The notes beneath the pieces were generated by a model. The model ran no database searches, was not told where the DNA came from, and worked only from the letters and a program-made list of their open reading frames with translations. Below are positions 35,101 through 47,100 of a stretch of 64,000 bases of DNA, piece after piece. Within the stretch, counting starts at the first letter, position 1. The number at the start of each line of letters is the position of its first letter. The stretch is from Todiramphus chloris collaris. Taxonomy: Eukaryota > Chordata > Aves > Coraciiformes > Alcedinidae. Location of the stretch: contig JANVCC010000018.1 of assembly GCA_025345505.1 (NCBI GenBank), positions 58,418,716 to 58,482,715 of the forward strand, in the 5' to 3' direction. The position numbers and the translations under genes were made by a program.

Positions 35101-38100
35101 CAAGGCTGTCAGCCCCTCTGTTGGATTCACACACAAAGGGTGACAGCCACAGGGAGTCCACCCCCAAATGCCCATGCCCACAACTACCCTTAGCTTCAGA
35201 TATCTGTGACTAAAACCACTAGATCTAGAAGCCACAGAAATTGTAGGTGTCCATGCTAATGTTCCAGATGCTTTTTGACAGTGATCCCCAGTCAATAGTC
35301 ATACTTCTACTTGGAACCATATACAAGTAGATTGTGTTAAGATGTTCACATTAAAGCAAGAAAACATACATACATAAAAAAACTAGACTTCAAATCCCTC
35401 ATGTCTCCCATGTCCTGAAGCAAGAGGATAGTTATTCATTTGGTTGGAGAGAGTTTTTTAAATAAAAGCCCAATTCCTTAATGCCCCTCTGATGGATTTT
35501 GATGTTTCCCAAGATACAAGGTTACATTACTGCATTCTTGTAAAAAGCCCCAGCTAGTGAGGTATTTTTATAAGTTAGTGTCTCAACCAGGGAAGTGAAG
35601 CTGCTACATCTCTTTGTGGGGAGGAAAGGAGAAATTCCTGTGCATAATCTGTGTCTCCAAGGTCTTAAGTTTTCAGTTACTGTTGAAAGCCAGCATCATA
35701 AATCCTAAAAGTCATTAATGTCAACACCAAAGTAACACAACTGCCTAATCACAGAGTGTTGAAAGTTCCTCTAGGGAGGAGAGCAGGCACCTCTTACTCT
35801 TTACAAGGGTTTACACTAGTTCCTGAATGGTAAACATAGCCTAGCTGTTGCTAACAACAAAGATCAAGATCTACTTTTTGAAGAACGACAACAGGATCTA
35901 CTGACTCCTCAGTCTGAGAGAGAGAATTCAAATAGGACCAGCAGAGTTGAAGGGATGGATATGAGCAGACTGCACTGCATGCTATTGGTCTGTTCACTGA
36001 CAACCATGAATTAAGGTTCCTGAGATGCTTTTGGAATATTCCTTCCAGGAAATACCTTCAGATGGATGTTAATCTGCTTGCTGGAAAGAGTAACCACGCA
36101 ATGGTAATGAGAACCATCTCCTGGAACAACAGTGCCACATAGATAGGGTCAACGGTGCCAGCACTGCATGGCAGCTCCTTTTACATCATGCTTTGTGTCT
36201 GAGTTGCTGATGAATAGGGGTGTTGATACAGCTGTTGCATTGCTTTCCATTACTGCTGCCCCTGTCAGCTCCCAGCAGCAGCTAGTAATATTTGCTTTGC
36301 AAAAACAGCTCCAGTTTTCCTTGCTAGATGCCAATGCATACTCCAAGTCATGATATTACTTCGAATATTGATACTGCTAAAATGTCATCATTGCTGAGTC
36401 TACTGGCATCAGAGACAGTATCAATGCTCAAACTACTCACACAAGAAAGCCTGACAGCTGTTTCAGTGTTTCCTCTGTCCCTAAAGAAAGAATATGATGC
36501 TTGCATACTCACACTGCGAGTATGGTGACACCTTCATTTGGAATAATCTTTTCCATTAATTGGGTTATGGAACTTCTTTAGGATGAGAAAGAGATTTCAC
36601 AAGTAGTTAAGTGAGGATAATCTGAATCTTGTGTCTTTATTTTTGAATACTGACAAGCAGGTCGTTCTATTTTGTCTGGAATACATACAGACACAAAGTA
36701 TCATAAAAACACAGTGTACAGAACAGGTTTTAATACCACTACTGTAAGGTAGTGGTACCCTTTTTCTGTGATGACTTTCAGGTTCATTTAGTATGTTGAA
36801 CACTGGCATTTTGCAGCAGGGGGATTGCTCAAAGCAAGTTATTACCATTAGAAAGTGAAGATTTGCTCAAAAAAACAAAACAAAAAGCCCCGACAAAATG
36901 AAACAAAACAAAACCAACCAACCAAAAAACCCAAACACCCTAGACTGATCTCAAAAAGTCTGAATCTGAAAGGCAGGCAGTAAACTTGGGGCCTGTCTTC
37001 ACAGAATCACACAAAATGTTAGGGGTTGGAAGGGACCTCAAAAGATCATCTAGTCCAATCCCCCTGCCAGAGCAGGATCACCTTGATTAGGTCACGCAGG
37101 AACATGTCCAGATGGGTTCTGAATTTCAGAACAGAACAGAGAAGGAGACTCCACAACCTCTCTGCACAGCCTGTTCCAGTGTTCTGTCACTCTCACCATG
37201 AAAGGTTTTTCCTTATATTTGCATGGAACCTCCTGTGTTCCAGCTTGCACCCTTTGCCCCTTGTCCTATCATTGGACGTGACTGAGTAAAACCTGGCTCC
37301 ATTCTCCTGACACTTGCCCTTTACATATTTATAAACATTAATGAGGTCACCCCTCAGTCTCCTCCAACCTAAAGAGACCCAGCTCCCTCAGCCTTTCCTC
37401 ATAAGGGAGATGCTCCACTCCCTTAATCATCTTTGTGGCTCTGCACTGGACTCTTTCAAGCAATTCTCTGTCCTTCCTGAACTGAGGGGCCCAGAACTGG
37501 ACACAGTATTCCAGATGCAGCCTCACCAGGGCAGAGCAGAGGGGCAGGAGAACCTCAACCTACTAACCATATCCCTTCTAATAACCCCAAGATGCCATTG
37601 GCCTTCTTGGCCACAAGGGCACATTGCTGGCTCATGGTCATCCTGCTGTCCACCAGGACCCCCAGGTCCCTTTCCTCTATGCTGTTCTCCAACAGGTCAA
37701 TGACCAACCTGTACTGGTACCTGGGGTTGTTCTTTCCCAGGTGCAAGACTCTACACTTGCCCTTGTTATATTTCATTAAATTTCTCCCCACCCACCTCTC
37801 CAGCCTGTCCAGGTCTCTCTGGATGGCAGCACAGCCTGCTGGTGTGTCAATCACTCCTCCCAGTTTTGTGTCTTTAGCAAACCTGCTGACCATGCACTCT
37901 GTGCCCTCATCCAGGTCATTGATGAATATATTGAATAGTACTGGTCCTAGTACTGACCCTTGAGGGACTCCATTAAAAACAGGCTTCCAGCCAGACTCTG
38001 TCCCATTGACCACAACTCTGACTTCTATCCTTCAAGCCCAAGAGAGCAAGAGAAAACAGAGAAAGCATTGCAACTGTACCACCTTTCATGTCCAAACACT

Positions 38101-41100
38101 TCACACAAAGACAGGTGGAAGAGCATGGGCAGACTGCTTTCATGCAAAACAAGCATGTAACCTACTGCAGGATCCACGCTGACTTGTACTCGAATGTGAT
38201 GTTTAATTAAAGCACACTCTTCTTTAATTACACATAATTGCCCTTTTGAGACAGTCAGCCACTTTCAGAACTAGCTGTACATGCCAATGCTAACTGCAAA
38301 CTTTCGAAGCCGCTTGTCAGTTTATTTCTGATCACAACTGCTTTCTGATCTGTAGGCTGCCAAAACACACCGCATAAGCAAAATGAATGAGATCTGTTTT
38401 CCTCTACTAAGTGACAACCTGTATTTCATACTTTATGTTAACACACAGAACTGTGGACATATCAAGTGACATAAATAAGGAGGTAAAGCACGAGGTGTAT
38501 ACCAGGAGTTTGTGTTTAAAGCTTTTGCTTTGACTCTAATAGCATTTACAGATAAGCAACACCACACACTACGTACGCACATCAAAGTTTTAGTGGGAAA
38601 ATCGCATTACAACAGAACAGCCATTGAATGATCATTTGTATGTTCATGCTCACTTTACGGCTGTGCAGATATTCAAGCACTTGATTTGGAGACTTTTAAT
38701 ATTAGAGGGAAAGGTGCTATGACTCCTGCTTCATCTGTGTACAGCATTCATAGTGTCGATGGTACTTAATATTGTACCTGGCAGTAGAGCCACTCAGCCA
38801 CCAGACCAAGCCAAGAGAGTTCCTGTGTCTTTTGCACAAGCTGCTCATCCCTTGAGAGTTTTACAGATAATGACTCATTTGGTTTCTTTTTTCCCTTGCT
38901 GATGCCTTTTTTTTTTCCCCCTCCTAATTTCTCTTTTTTTCTCCAGCCATCACCGCCCAAATCTTATTCTCTCCACACTCCTTGAAACCTTGTTTCAGGT
39001 TTGTCACTCCTGCAGCGGCATAATCTCATTGACAGACATGACGTTAGTTCTATCACCTCAAAGAAATGCATATCCCTAGGAAATGTCTAACTTGGCTAAT
39101 TTACCTAATTGGAAGTAAATTAAGCTCCAGCTCCAAGAGTAGACATCGCTCAATCTTGATCCTTTCTTTCATCAGAAAACATGAGAGACATACAGGATAT
39201 CTACGACCACTTTTATGTCTGTATTTAGCTGAGTTTATTGTGAAGTCACACTTTCCATGGATGGCACTGTTGAAGACTAAACAGATTTCAGAAATTGAAG
39301 TTCTGAAAGTGACAATGTGCTCGCTGGTCACCACAATGTGATGACTAAGCTAGTGTTTGAACCACATAATTTCACCATAGGGAAGATAATGACCAGATCG
39401 AACCACACTTCCCCCTCCATCACCTTTAGCCTTTCAATAAGCCTCTGGCCAAAGATGCACCCCAAAAATGTCCTATCTTCCTATTCCTTTTGGCTCCTAC
39501 AAGTCTAGGGCTCTTCCTGTTACAACTGTCAGAAGGCGGTTTCTCTCCTAGCCTGGAGAACCATAAACCCAGTAATTCCTCAGGTCAGAGGAAGGGTTTT
39601 ATGGTGTCATTTCCATGCTAAAAGAAAGAGTAAAGAGATCAGTCAGAACAAGCCACTGAATGACTGCTTTAGAAGTAAGCCCACTCTGGCTGTAGAGGAG
39701 CAACTGACTTGCCTTTCTTAGTTATTTTCACGGTGTGATCTTATGGAAAGTACCTCCCATTTGCAGCAGATAAAAGTCATTATCATTACAAAGTGCTCTT
39801 CCCCAGATTACTGCAGCGCCAAGATATTTTCCTGACTGTGGAAAATATCTGAGGAGGATTCTCACACCATAGTCAGAAAAATCTATTAATTAAGCAGGTC
39901 TTCCTAAATATCCCTTAGACATGGAAGTTCATGTTAACATCTATGTCAGGCACAGTCCAAGTTTCTTTCCAATATTGGTTCAACCTGTTGAATATTTGTA
40001 GGGAGCATCATTTTAAGCAAAACCTCCTTCAGTGATCAGACACCTCCAATATGGGTTTACGTTCTTTACTTACCATTATTTTACAGCCCTGAACACTGCA
40101 TTTGCTCAAGACTTTTCCTGTGATGCTAGCCACTCTGAAGTGAGTATACTCTTCAATCTTCCTTGAGTATAATGCTCTCTAATGAGGAACATATCAGCAG
40201 AGGTTTTGAAGAAACTGGAGGACAAAACCAGATTCTGCATCTAGAAGCAATGGCCTGCATGGGAGGCCAAGTAACACTCATGCTGTGTCCGGAGGAGGAA
40301 TGCCTGCTGGCAGGTAGTGGGGCTTGGACATAACAAGGGGCAGACATCATCTGTGCCTCTAAGCAAGTCCCAGAACATCACAGGACAATTGTCCTGGCAA
40401 GAAACTGTTTGTTGTCTTTTTTGGTTTTTTGTGGTTTTGGGGTTTTTTTTTGGTTTTGGTTTTGGTTTTTTGGTTTTTTTTTTCCCCCTACAAGATGAAA
40501 TAGAAAGAGTGGTTGAGGATTTTAGTAGTAGTAATAGTTTGAGGTTGTTACTATTTTTATATAAAAACAAATACCAGGTATAGCAGTGAGGCATTTCCTA
40601 TTACTATGCAATCTTTTTATCAGTTTCATACTGTTAACAATCCAAGATTGTACTGACACAAAGCACATTTGATGGAGCTACATCTTAGGACTGTTCAGAA
40701 ACTAAAGCTCAGTACAGAAGTCAGCTGTGTGGCTGGTAAGTAGGTCATCTGTTGGGAACAGATGTGCTCTTCCATCTGCACTGCTTGCTAGTTGGCTCTG
40801 ACCTATAATGCCCTAAATGTCCTACTCTGCCTGTCTAAGAGAGAGTGTGGTGACACAAAGGGCTAGGAATCCTTCGCTGATTATTCTCCAAATGTCTCCT
40901 TAACCTGGAATTCATTTCCCATCCTCTTACCTTAAATAATCCTGACATATTAATTTCTAGTCCCCATATAGCTGAACTGTTCTTCTGGACTTGGAACAAG
41001 GATGAAGGCAAGGGTATCTGGCTACTAATAATCTGAATATCATCTAGGTTTGTTTGTGGTATTGCCTTCTAGATCAAATGTTTGGGTTTTTTTTTCCCGA

Positions 41101-44100
41101 GGCTAAGATTCTTTGGTTAGCAGTTTAACTTTATCATAAAGTACTTAGTGCACCAGAAAGGTGCCTTTATGTCCTTTCCTAAACATGCAGAATGAAAACC
41201 CCCATACTGCTTTTGTTTAAAAGCATATTGAAAAAATGTCTTGTTCAGCTGTGTACATTTGTAGTAACATAATATAGGATCTCAGGGCCAGGCATACCTG
41301 CTTGCAATGTAGAAACACATTTAAAATGAAGTTAGTTATGATGCCTTCAGTTTTGTGTGACTGATTCTTAAGCCTTAATAGGCTTTACAAGTTTTAATTC
41401 TTGCATTTATGTTGATATTTTATTTATATGTATGCTCAGGATACAGAAAACAATGAGAGGAAGAAAAGATTTTTAGGGGTACTCAGCATCCTCTCACCTC
41501 CTTCCAGTTTAACTCTTGTTTGCTTACAACAAAATGCCTAGGACTTTAGAAGAGATGGAAAATACCTTCTTCTTCAAATTCTAAAGCCAAAAAAAAGATG
41601 AACAGCGATGGCCTTGGGCAATGCAGTTAAAAATAGTGGCTATTCCTATTTTACAGACACACGGTGCAGTGACACCTTCTCTTATAGAAAAATTAAGTCA
41701 AGCATGCGGTCCCTAAAGGATCACTGCAAAGCCCTTCTCAGCTAGCTGATGTGACAAAAGAAACCCACATTTGCCCTTTCCAAGCATTAGCAGATAAAGG
41801 ATGTCTAACTCTTAATGCAAAATGAGGAGCCTATCATTTCTCCTGTACTGCATGCAAGACTGCTTACTGCTTTGCACCTAAATTAAAGGTTTCTTACTTC
41901 ACACATTCTGGAAACCTTTCAACTAAAGCAGGCAAAAAGAGGGAAGTGTTTGTTCCTGAAGACATTAATCAAAAAGGGATAAACAGAAACTGCTGAAGCT
42001 TCTTAAAACCAACCAAACATATATCTGCATTTTGGGTAGAAAACTATAGCTGCCTTGAAGCACAAGGATGATGTATGCAGAAATGCATCCAATGAACCAC
42101 TCTTGATCCTTTATCCTCCTACATGTGTCTGGTAAACAGCAGGATGGACACACATAAACTGAAGTCATATATCTGCTTACAGACCCTCTTTTATCACATT
42201 CCTACAATTGTTTAAATTTTACCACATTTTAACTACAGCACAGGAAAGTGTGAGGAGTGGCAAAGCATAACTGGAACCTTAATGTATTTATGAAAGTGTT
42301 TAATTAGTATGCTTCAAACACTTACTGGGGCAGTGGTAGCTCCCTTAATTACCTAACTAAAGGGATATACAGCACCAGCATGCATACATTCATAAGCATC
42401 CCTATGTATATCACACATCAACACAAACAGCTTTTATATAACAAAGTGCAATGTGACAGTAGGACATGCCATTTGAAACCATCTCCAGTAGCACTTTGTA
42501 TTCGTACTTGTACAAAAGTTTCAACTTTTAGACAGAAACCTCTGTTGTTTTCCAGTCTAATTGGAGGTGTATAACCTAAAGCAGAATGGGAATATTGCAT
42601 TAAAAAAACAAACAAAAAAGCACCAAAACAAAACAAAAAAACCCCCCAACAACAACAACAAAAAAAACCCACAAAAAAAAACCCAACCAAAAACCAACAA
42701 ACAAAACAAAACCAACAGACAATACACCAAAAAACAACCAAACCAAAACAAAAACTGGATGCAAGGTATCCAGTGTCGAGTTTAGCTCCACTATTGATAC
42801 TTGGCTCTCCAGAAATGGAAAAAATAGTCAAAAAAGTCAAGGGTCTAGCATTAGGACAAACTCAATACAAAATAAGTTTAAACAGGATGAGATCACTTTG
42901 CTCTCTCCTTTTCTGGATGGCTATCTTACCATCAGCAGAGGAGCTGGAAGACACAGAGCTCAGTTAAGCAGCAAAAGTCTTACCTCTACCTGCACCTGGA
43001 TGTCATCAGGTTTGTTTTCAGCAAATGAAAATTTCCTGGTCTGTCCTCGCCTGTGGCCAAACTTGCATTTGTTCCTCAGGACTTGCTCATCATCTTCAAT
43101 GGGTCTCCGCACATATTTGAAACGATCTTTAAGGGCCCGTTTCCATAGCAACTGCATGGGGGAAAAAAATCTGTCATTACCAGTATTTTTCAAAAATTTG
43201 CCCCATTCCTAAAGCAGGTCACTCTGTTTTGTCTAATCTATTTTATAAAAAAACCTGTTTGCCAGTAAGCAGAAAAAGACTTGTAGGGTGACATCAGCGT
43301 ACCCGTGTCTTCAGGAAACATGAGCACCTCTGGTATAGGAGTCTATGACAACGAAGCAGCAGGGCTACTGGCACTGGTGTGGGTCATTAAGGATGACACT
43401 AATTGAACCTAAGGGTTAGATTTACCCAGTATAAGCAAGGGTGTCACTAAAACCACAGTTTGCTTTCCTTTTCTCATTTCTACTTTTGGATGCTCCATTG
43501 ATGACACCAGGTCATGAAACTATGTGGTGTTTTAGATCACCTCACTGATGCCACAGAAAACTAATGGCATTTTGTTTTTTGCAGTGGATTATTTTCCTCT
43601 GCCTCTGACTGTTTGTGCAGTTGTATGATTATCACATGAGGGGGGACACAGTGGGACGCTCCCTTTTGCAGGAAGCCTTCAGTTACATTGGATCAAGTGT
43701 ATGATTAAACTGGACTCAAAACTGCTGAATTACAAGGATCATTTAAGTAGGTCCTAGCATTTGTGAGACTCCTCCAGGCATATAAATTACAACTTAAAAG
43801 GCAGTTCTGCATTGCAAGTGGATGCAGTCCTTGTTTAGTGTAGCCACTCATCATTCCTTGGCAGATGAACTTCCTCACGCATCCTTATGGGCAGATGTTT
43901 GTTCACCTGCAGTCCCTGGCTGGGAGTCCTGTGGTGGGACCCACCTGTGCTAACTCACTGACAGGAGAGGAGGAAGCAATTGCTAAGCCAAGTCTGCTAA
44001 ACGTGTCTACAGGCAAACCCCCCGGTTGCAAATATTGAAAATGTTTTGTCAGAGCCTCAAAAGCAACTGCTTATTTCAGTTATTGAGGGGTTTTCAACAG

Positions 44101-47100
44101 CCAGAGGGAACAAAAATGAGTCAGAAAAGTGATTGTAAATGACAGGATGTGGCAAGGGAGATTCAAATAGCTGTTACCTCATTTTCTAAAATTGACTTAA
44201 ATACTATACTCAACACTATACTCAAGCCTGTACTCACCGACGTACTAAAACACAATATATACACAAGAGTGATTACCCCGAATTTCTTACCAAAACTATG
44301 TCCTTTATTAGTCAAGGTCATATGACTTTTAAGAGCTAAATTCAGTGTAAACTAGAACTCAGTAAAAGTAGACTAAGTAGTACAGTATCTTTCTTTGCAG
44401 TGAGTCTGACATGCCTGCCTTTCTCACTCATGGGATACAGATCAGAGGGTCTTCTAAAAGACAGTGGTGAAAGCGGTATGACCTTGCTTTGCTCTTGCTG
44501 AAGATACTGCTCCCACCTCCCATGGCTACTAGCTGACTTACAGCCCTAAATCCTAAAAGTAAGACCTCCATTAACAGTAAAAAATGACAGTGGAAAAGCT
44601 GTGAGAAGACAGCCCCTGTGGTATCTACCTCAGCTTTTTTTGAGTAAACCTGGGTCAGCCAGGGCAGCTATACCCTTCATAGAATCATAGAATGGCAGGA
44701 ATTGGAAGGGACCACTAGAGATTATTTAGTCCAAGCCCTTGCCAGAGCAGTTACACCCAGGGCAGGACACACAGGAACAGACCCAAGCAGGTCTTGAAAG
44801 TCTCTAGAGAAGGAGACTCCATAACCCCTGTGGGCAGCCTGTTCCAGTGCTCTGTCACTCTCAACAGGGAAAAAGTTTTTCCTCATGTTGAGGTGGAACT
44901 TCCTGTGTTTTGCCTTGCTACAAGAAGGACATGGACCTCTTAGAGTGTGTCCAGAGGAGGATCACAAAAATTATTAGAGGTCTGGAGCATTCCTCCTATG
45001 AAGACAGGCTGGGATAGTTGGGGTTGTTCAGCCAGAGAAGAGTCTCTGGGGGGACCTTATAGCAACCTTCCAGTGCCTGAAAGGGGACTATAAGAAGGCA
45101 GGGGAGGGTTTATTCACAAGGGTTTGTAGTGACATGACAAGGGGTAATGGCTTTAAGACAGAAAAAGGTAGATTCAGGTTAGACATTAGGAAAAAGTTCT
45201 TTAATATGAAGGCAACAGATCACTGGAACTGGTTGCCCAGAGAGTGGTGCAGACCCCATCCGTGGAGACATTCAAGGCCAGGCTTGGTGAGGCTCTGAGC
45301 AGCCTAACCTAGTTGTAGATGTCCCTGCTTATTTCAGGAGGGTTGGACTAGATGACCTTTAGAGGTCCCTTCCAACCCAATACATTCTATGATTCTACGC
45401 TTATCTCTTGTCCTATTACAGGCACAACTGAAAAGGGACTGTCCCCTTCTACTTGACACCCACCCTTCAGATATTTGTAAACATTCATAAGATCCCCTCT
45501 CAGTCTTCTCTTTTCCAGGCTAAACAGCCCCAGGTCTCTCAGCCTTTCCTCATAAGAGAGATGTTCCATCCCTTCATCACCTTTGTAAGTCTCCATTGGA
45601 CTCTAGTATTTCCCTGTCCTTCTTGAACTGGCGAGACCAGAACTGAACACAGTACTCCAGATGTGGTCATTGATGAAGATGTTGAATAAGACTGGACCCA
45701 GAACTGACCCCTAGGGAACATCACTGCTTACAGGTCTTCAGCTGGACTCTGCACCACTGATCACTACCCTCTGAGCTCTATTGCTTAGCCAGTTCTCAAC
45801 CCATCTCACTGTCCACTCTAACCCACACTTCGTGAGCCTACCCACAAGGATACTATGGGAGACAGTGTCAAAAGTCTTTCTGAAGTCAAGGTAGACAACA
45901 TCCAACTTCCTGGGGAGACATCTTCCGCCACCCACCTACAGGCTCTTACAGAAGTATCCCCTCTCTGCCAGTCACATGTGAACATCCAAGAACTGAAAAG
46001 AAAACAAACTCATCTGCTTTTCTAGTATCTAAACCTCAGACCTGGGATCCTGCCAGAACAGGAGTCATGTCGTCACTAACCTGAATGTAACAATTGGATA
46101 TAAAGTACAACTGCTCACCCAGTCCTCTCACGAGGCATATTTACAGCTTCAATTGGAGTATTACACTCCATCATTTTTTCAAAAGCAGTAACATGACAGC
46201 ATACCTTGGAAATCCCACTTGGTATCTGCCTGAACCATTAAGGTTGCCAAATACATTTACAATTCCAGCCCTATGCATTTACATTTTGATGTAAATACCA
46301 CAATGTTATATGCCTAGCAAAATTTATTCAAAACATTGTTATTTTAAGGCTGTTAAGAAACAAGAAAACAAAAGCCTTAGCCTAACATGTCTCTGAAGTG
46401 TTAGGTGTTAAAATATTTTAAAATATTTAAATTTTTATTTATAAATAAGTATTTAAATATAGTTATTTATTATAAATTATTATAATTAAAATATTTAAAA
46501 TATTTTTAAAATATTTAACATATTTTAAAACATGATCTTCTCAGAATATATTAGCAATTGGCAATTTAAGTACTCCCTTATTTGAGTTTTGTGCAGTTTC
46601 TTTCTCATGAACTTTTGTTTGGCTAGAAGACATTTTTGCTTATTCTTCCACATGAAAGAACATGCTGACACCTATGCAGAGCTTTAAATATCCCTCAAAG
46701 TTCAAAACAGTCAGCTGTTTCATCCTCCTGTCCTCAGATAAATTAAGAGTTTTAACTAAATCTATTTCTGTAATAGGATTCTCATAAGCTTAGCCAAGTC
46801 CCTTCTCACATACCTATTCATGAATGAGATTGTGAGAACATAGATTTACGCGGCTTCCCTAGTGGGTAATGCATTTTCTAAAAATGATGCTTTCATTAAC
46901 ATTTTTGAGCTGATAACTTTATTTTCTATTAATTCCCCCATCCACACAAAAAAAAAGAAAAAAAATTGGGGGGGGGGATTAAAAATGAAAAAAAAAAAAA
47001 TCCCAAAAAAAACCCCAAAGCACCCCAGGAAGGTTTACAATGCTCGTAAGGGAGCAGAAGGATTAGTCTGTGCCTGTCTGACATAGGAGGGAAAGGATTA

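Larger units (their letters stand above)
28926..42983 (-). other. SAMD3: SAMD3 intron, 14 kb
   Basis: Contains the perfect hairpin at 32693-32730, a CR1 copy at 37001-38030, G/T-rich tracts at 40419-40490 and an A/C-rich tract at 42601-42755. No exon is supported, and the flanking exons join in phase without one. Confidence 0.7.

Noticed and set aside
37341-37963. Plus-strand frames of about 120 codons
   Set aside because: They are antisense to the CR1 reverse-transcriptase region.
42418-42840. Open frames of 60 to 140 codons on both strands over the A/C tract
   Set aside because: They read as monotonous Phe/Cys/Trp/Val or Lys/Asn/Thr strings caused by simple sequence, not by a gene.
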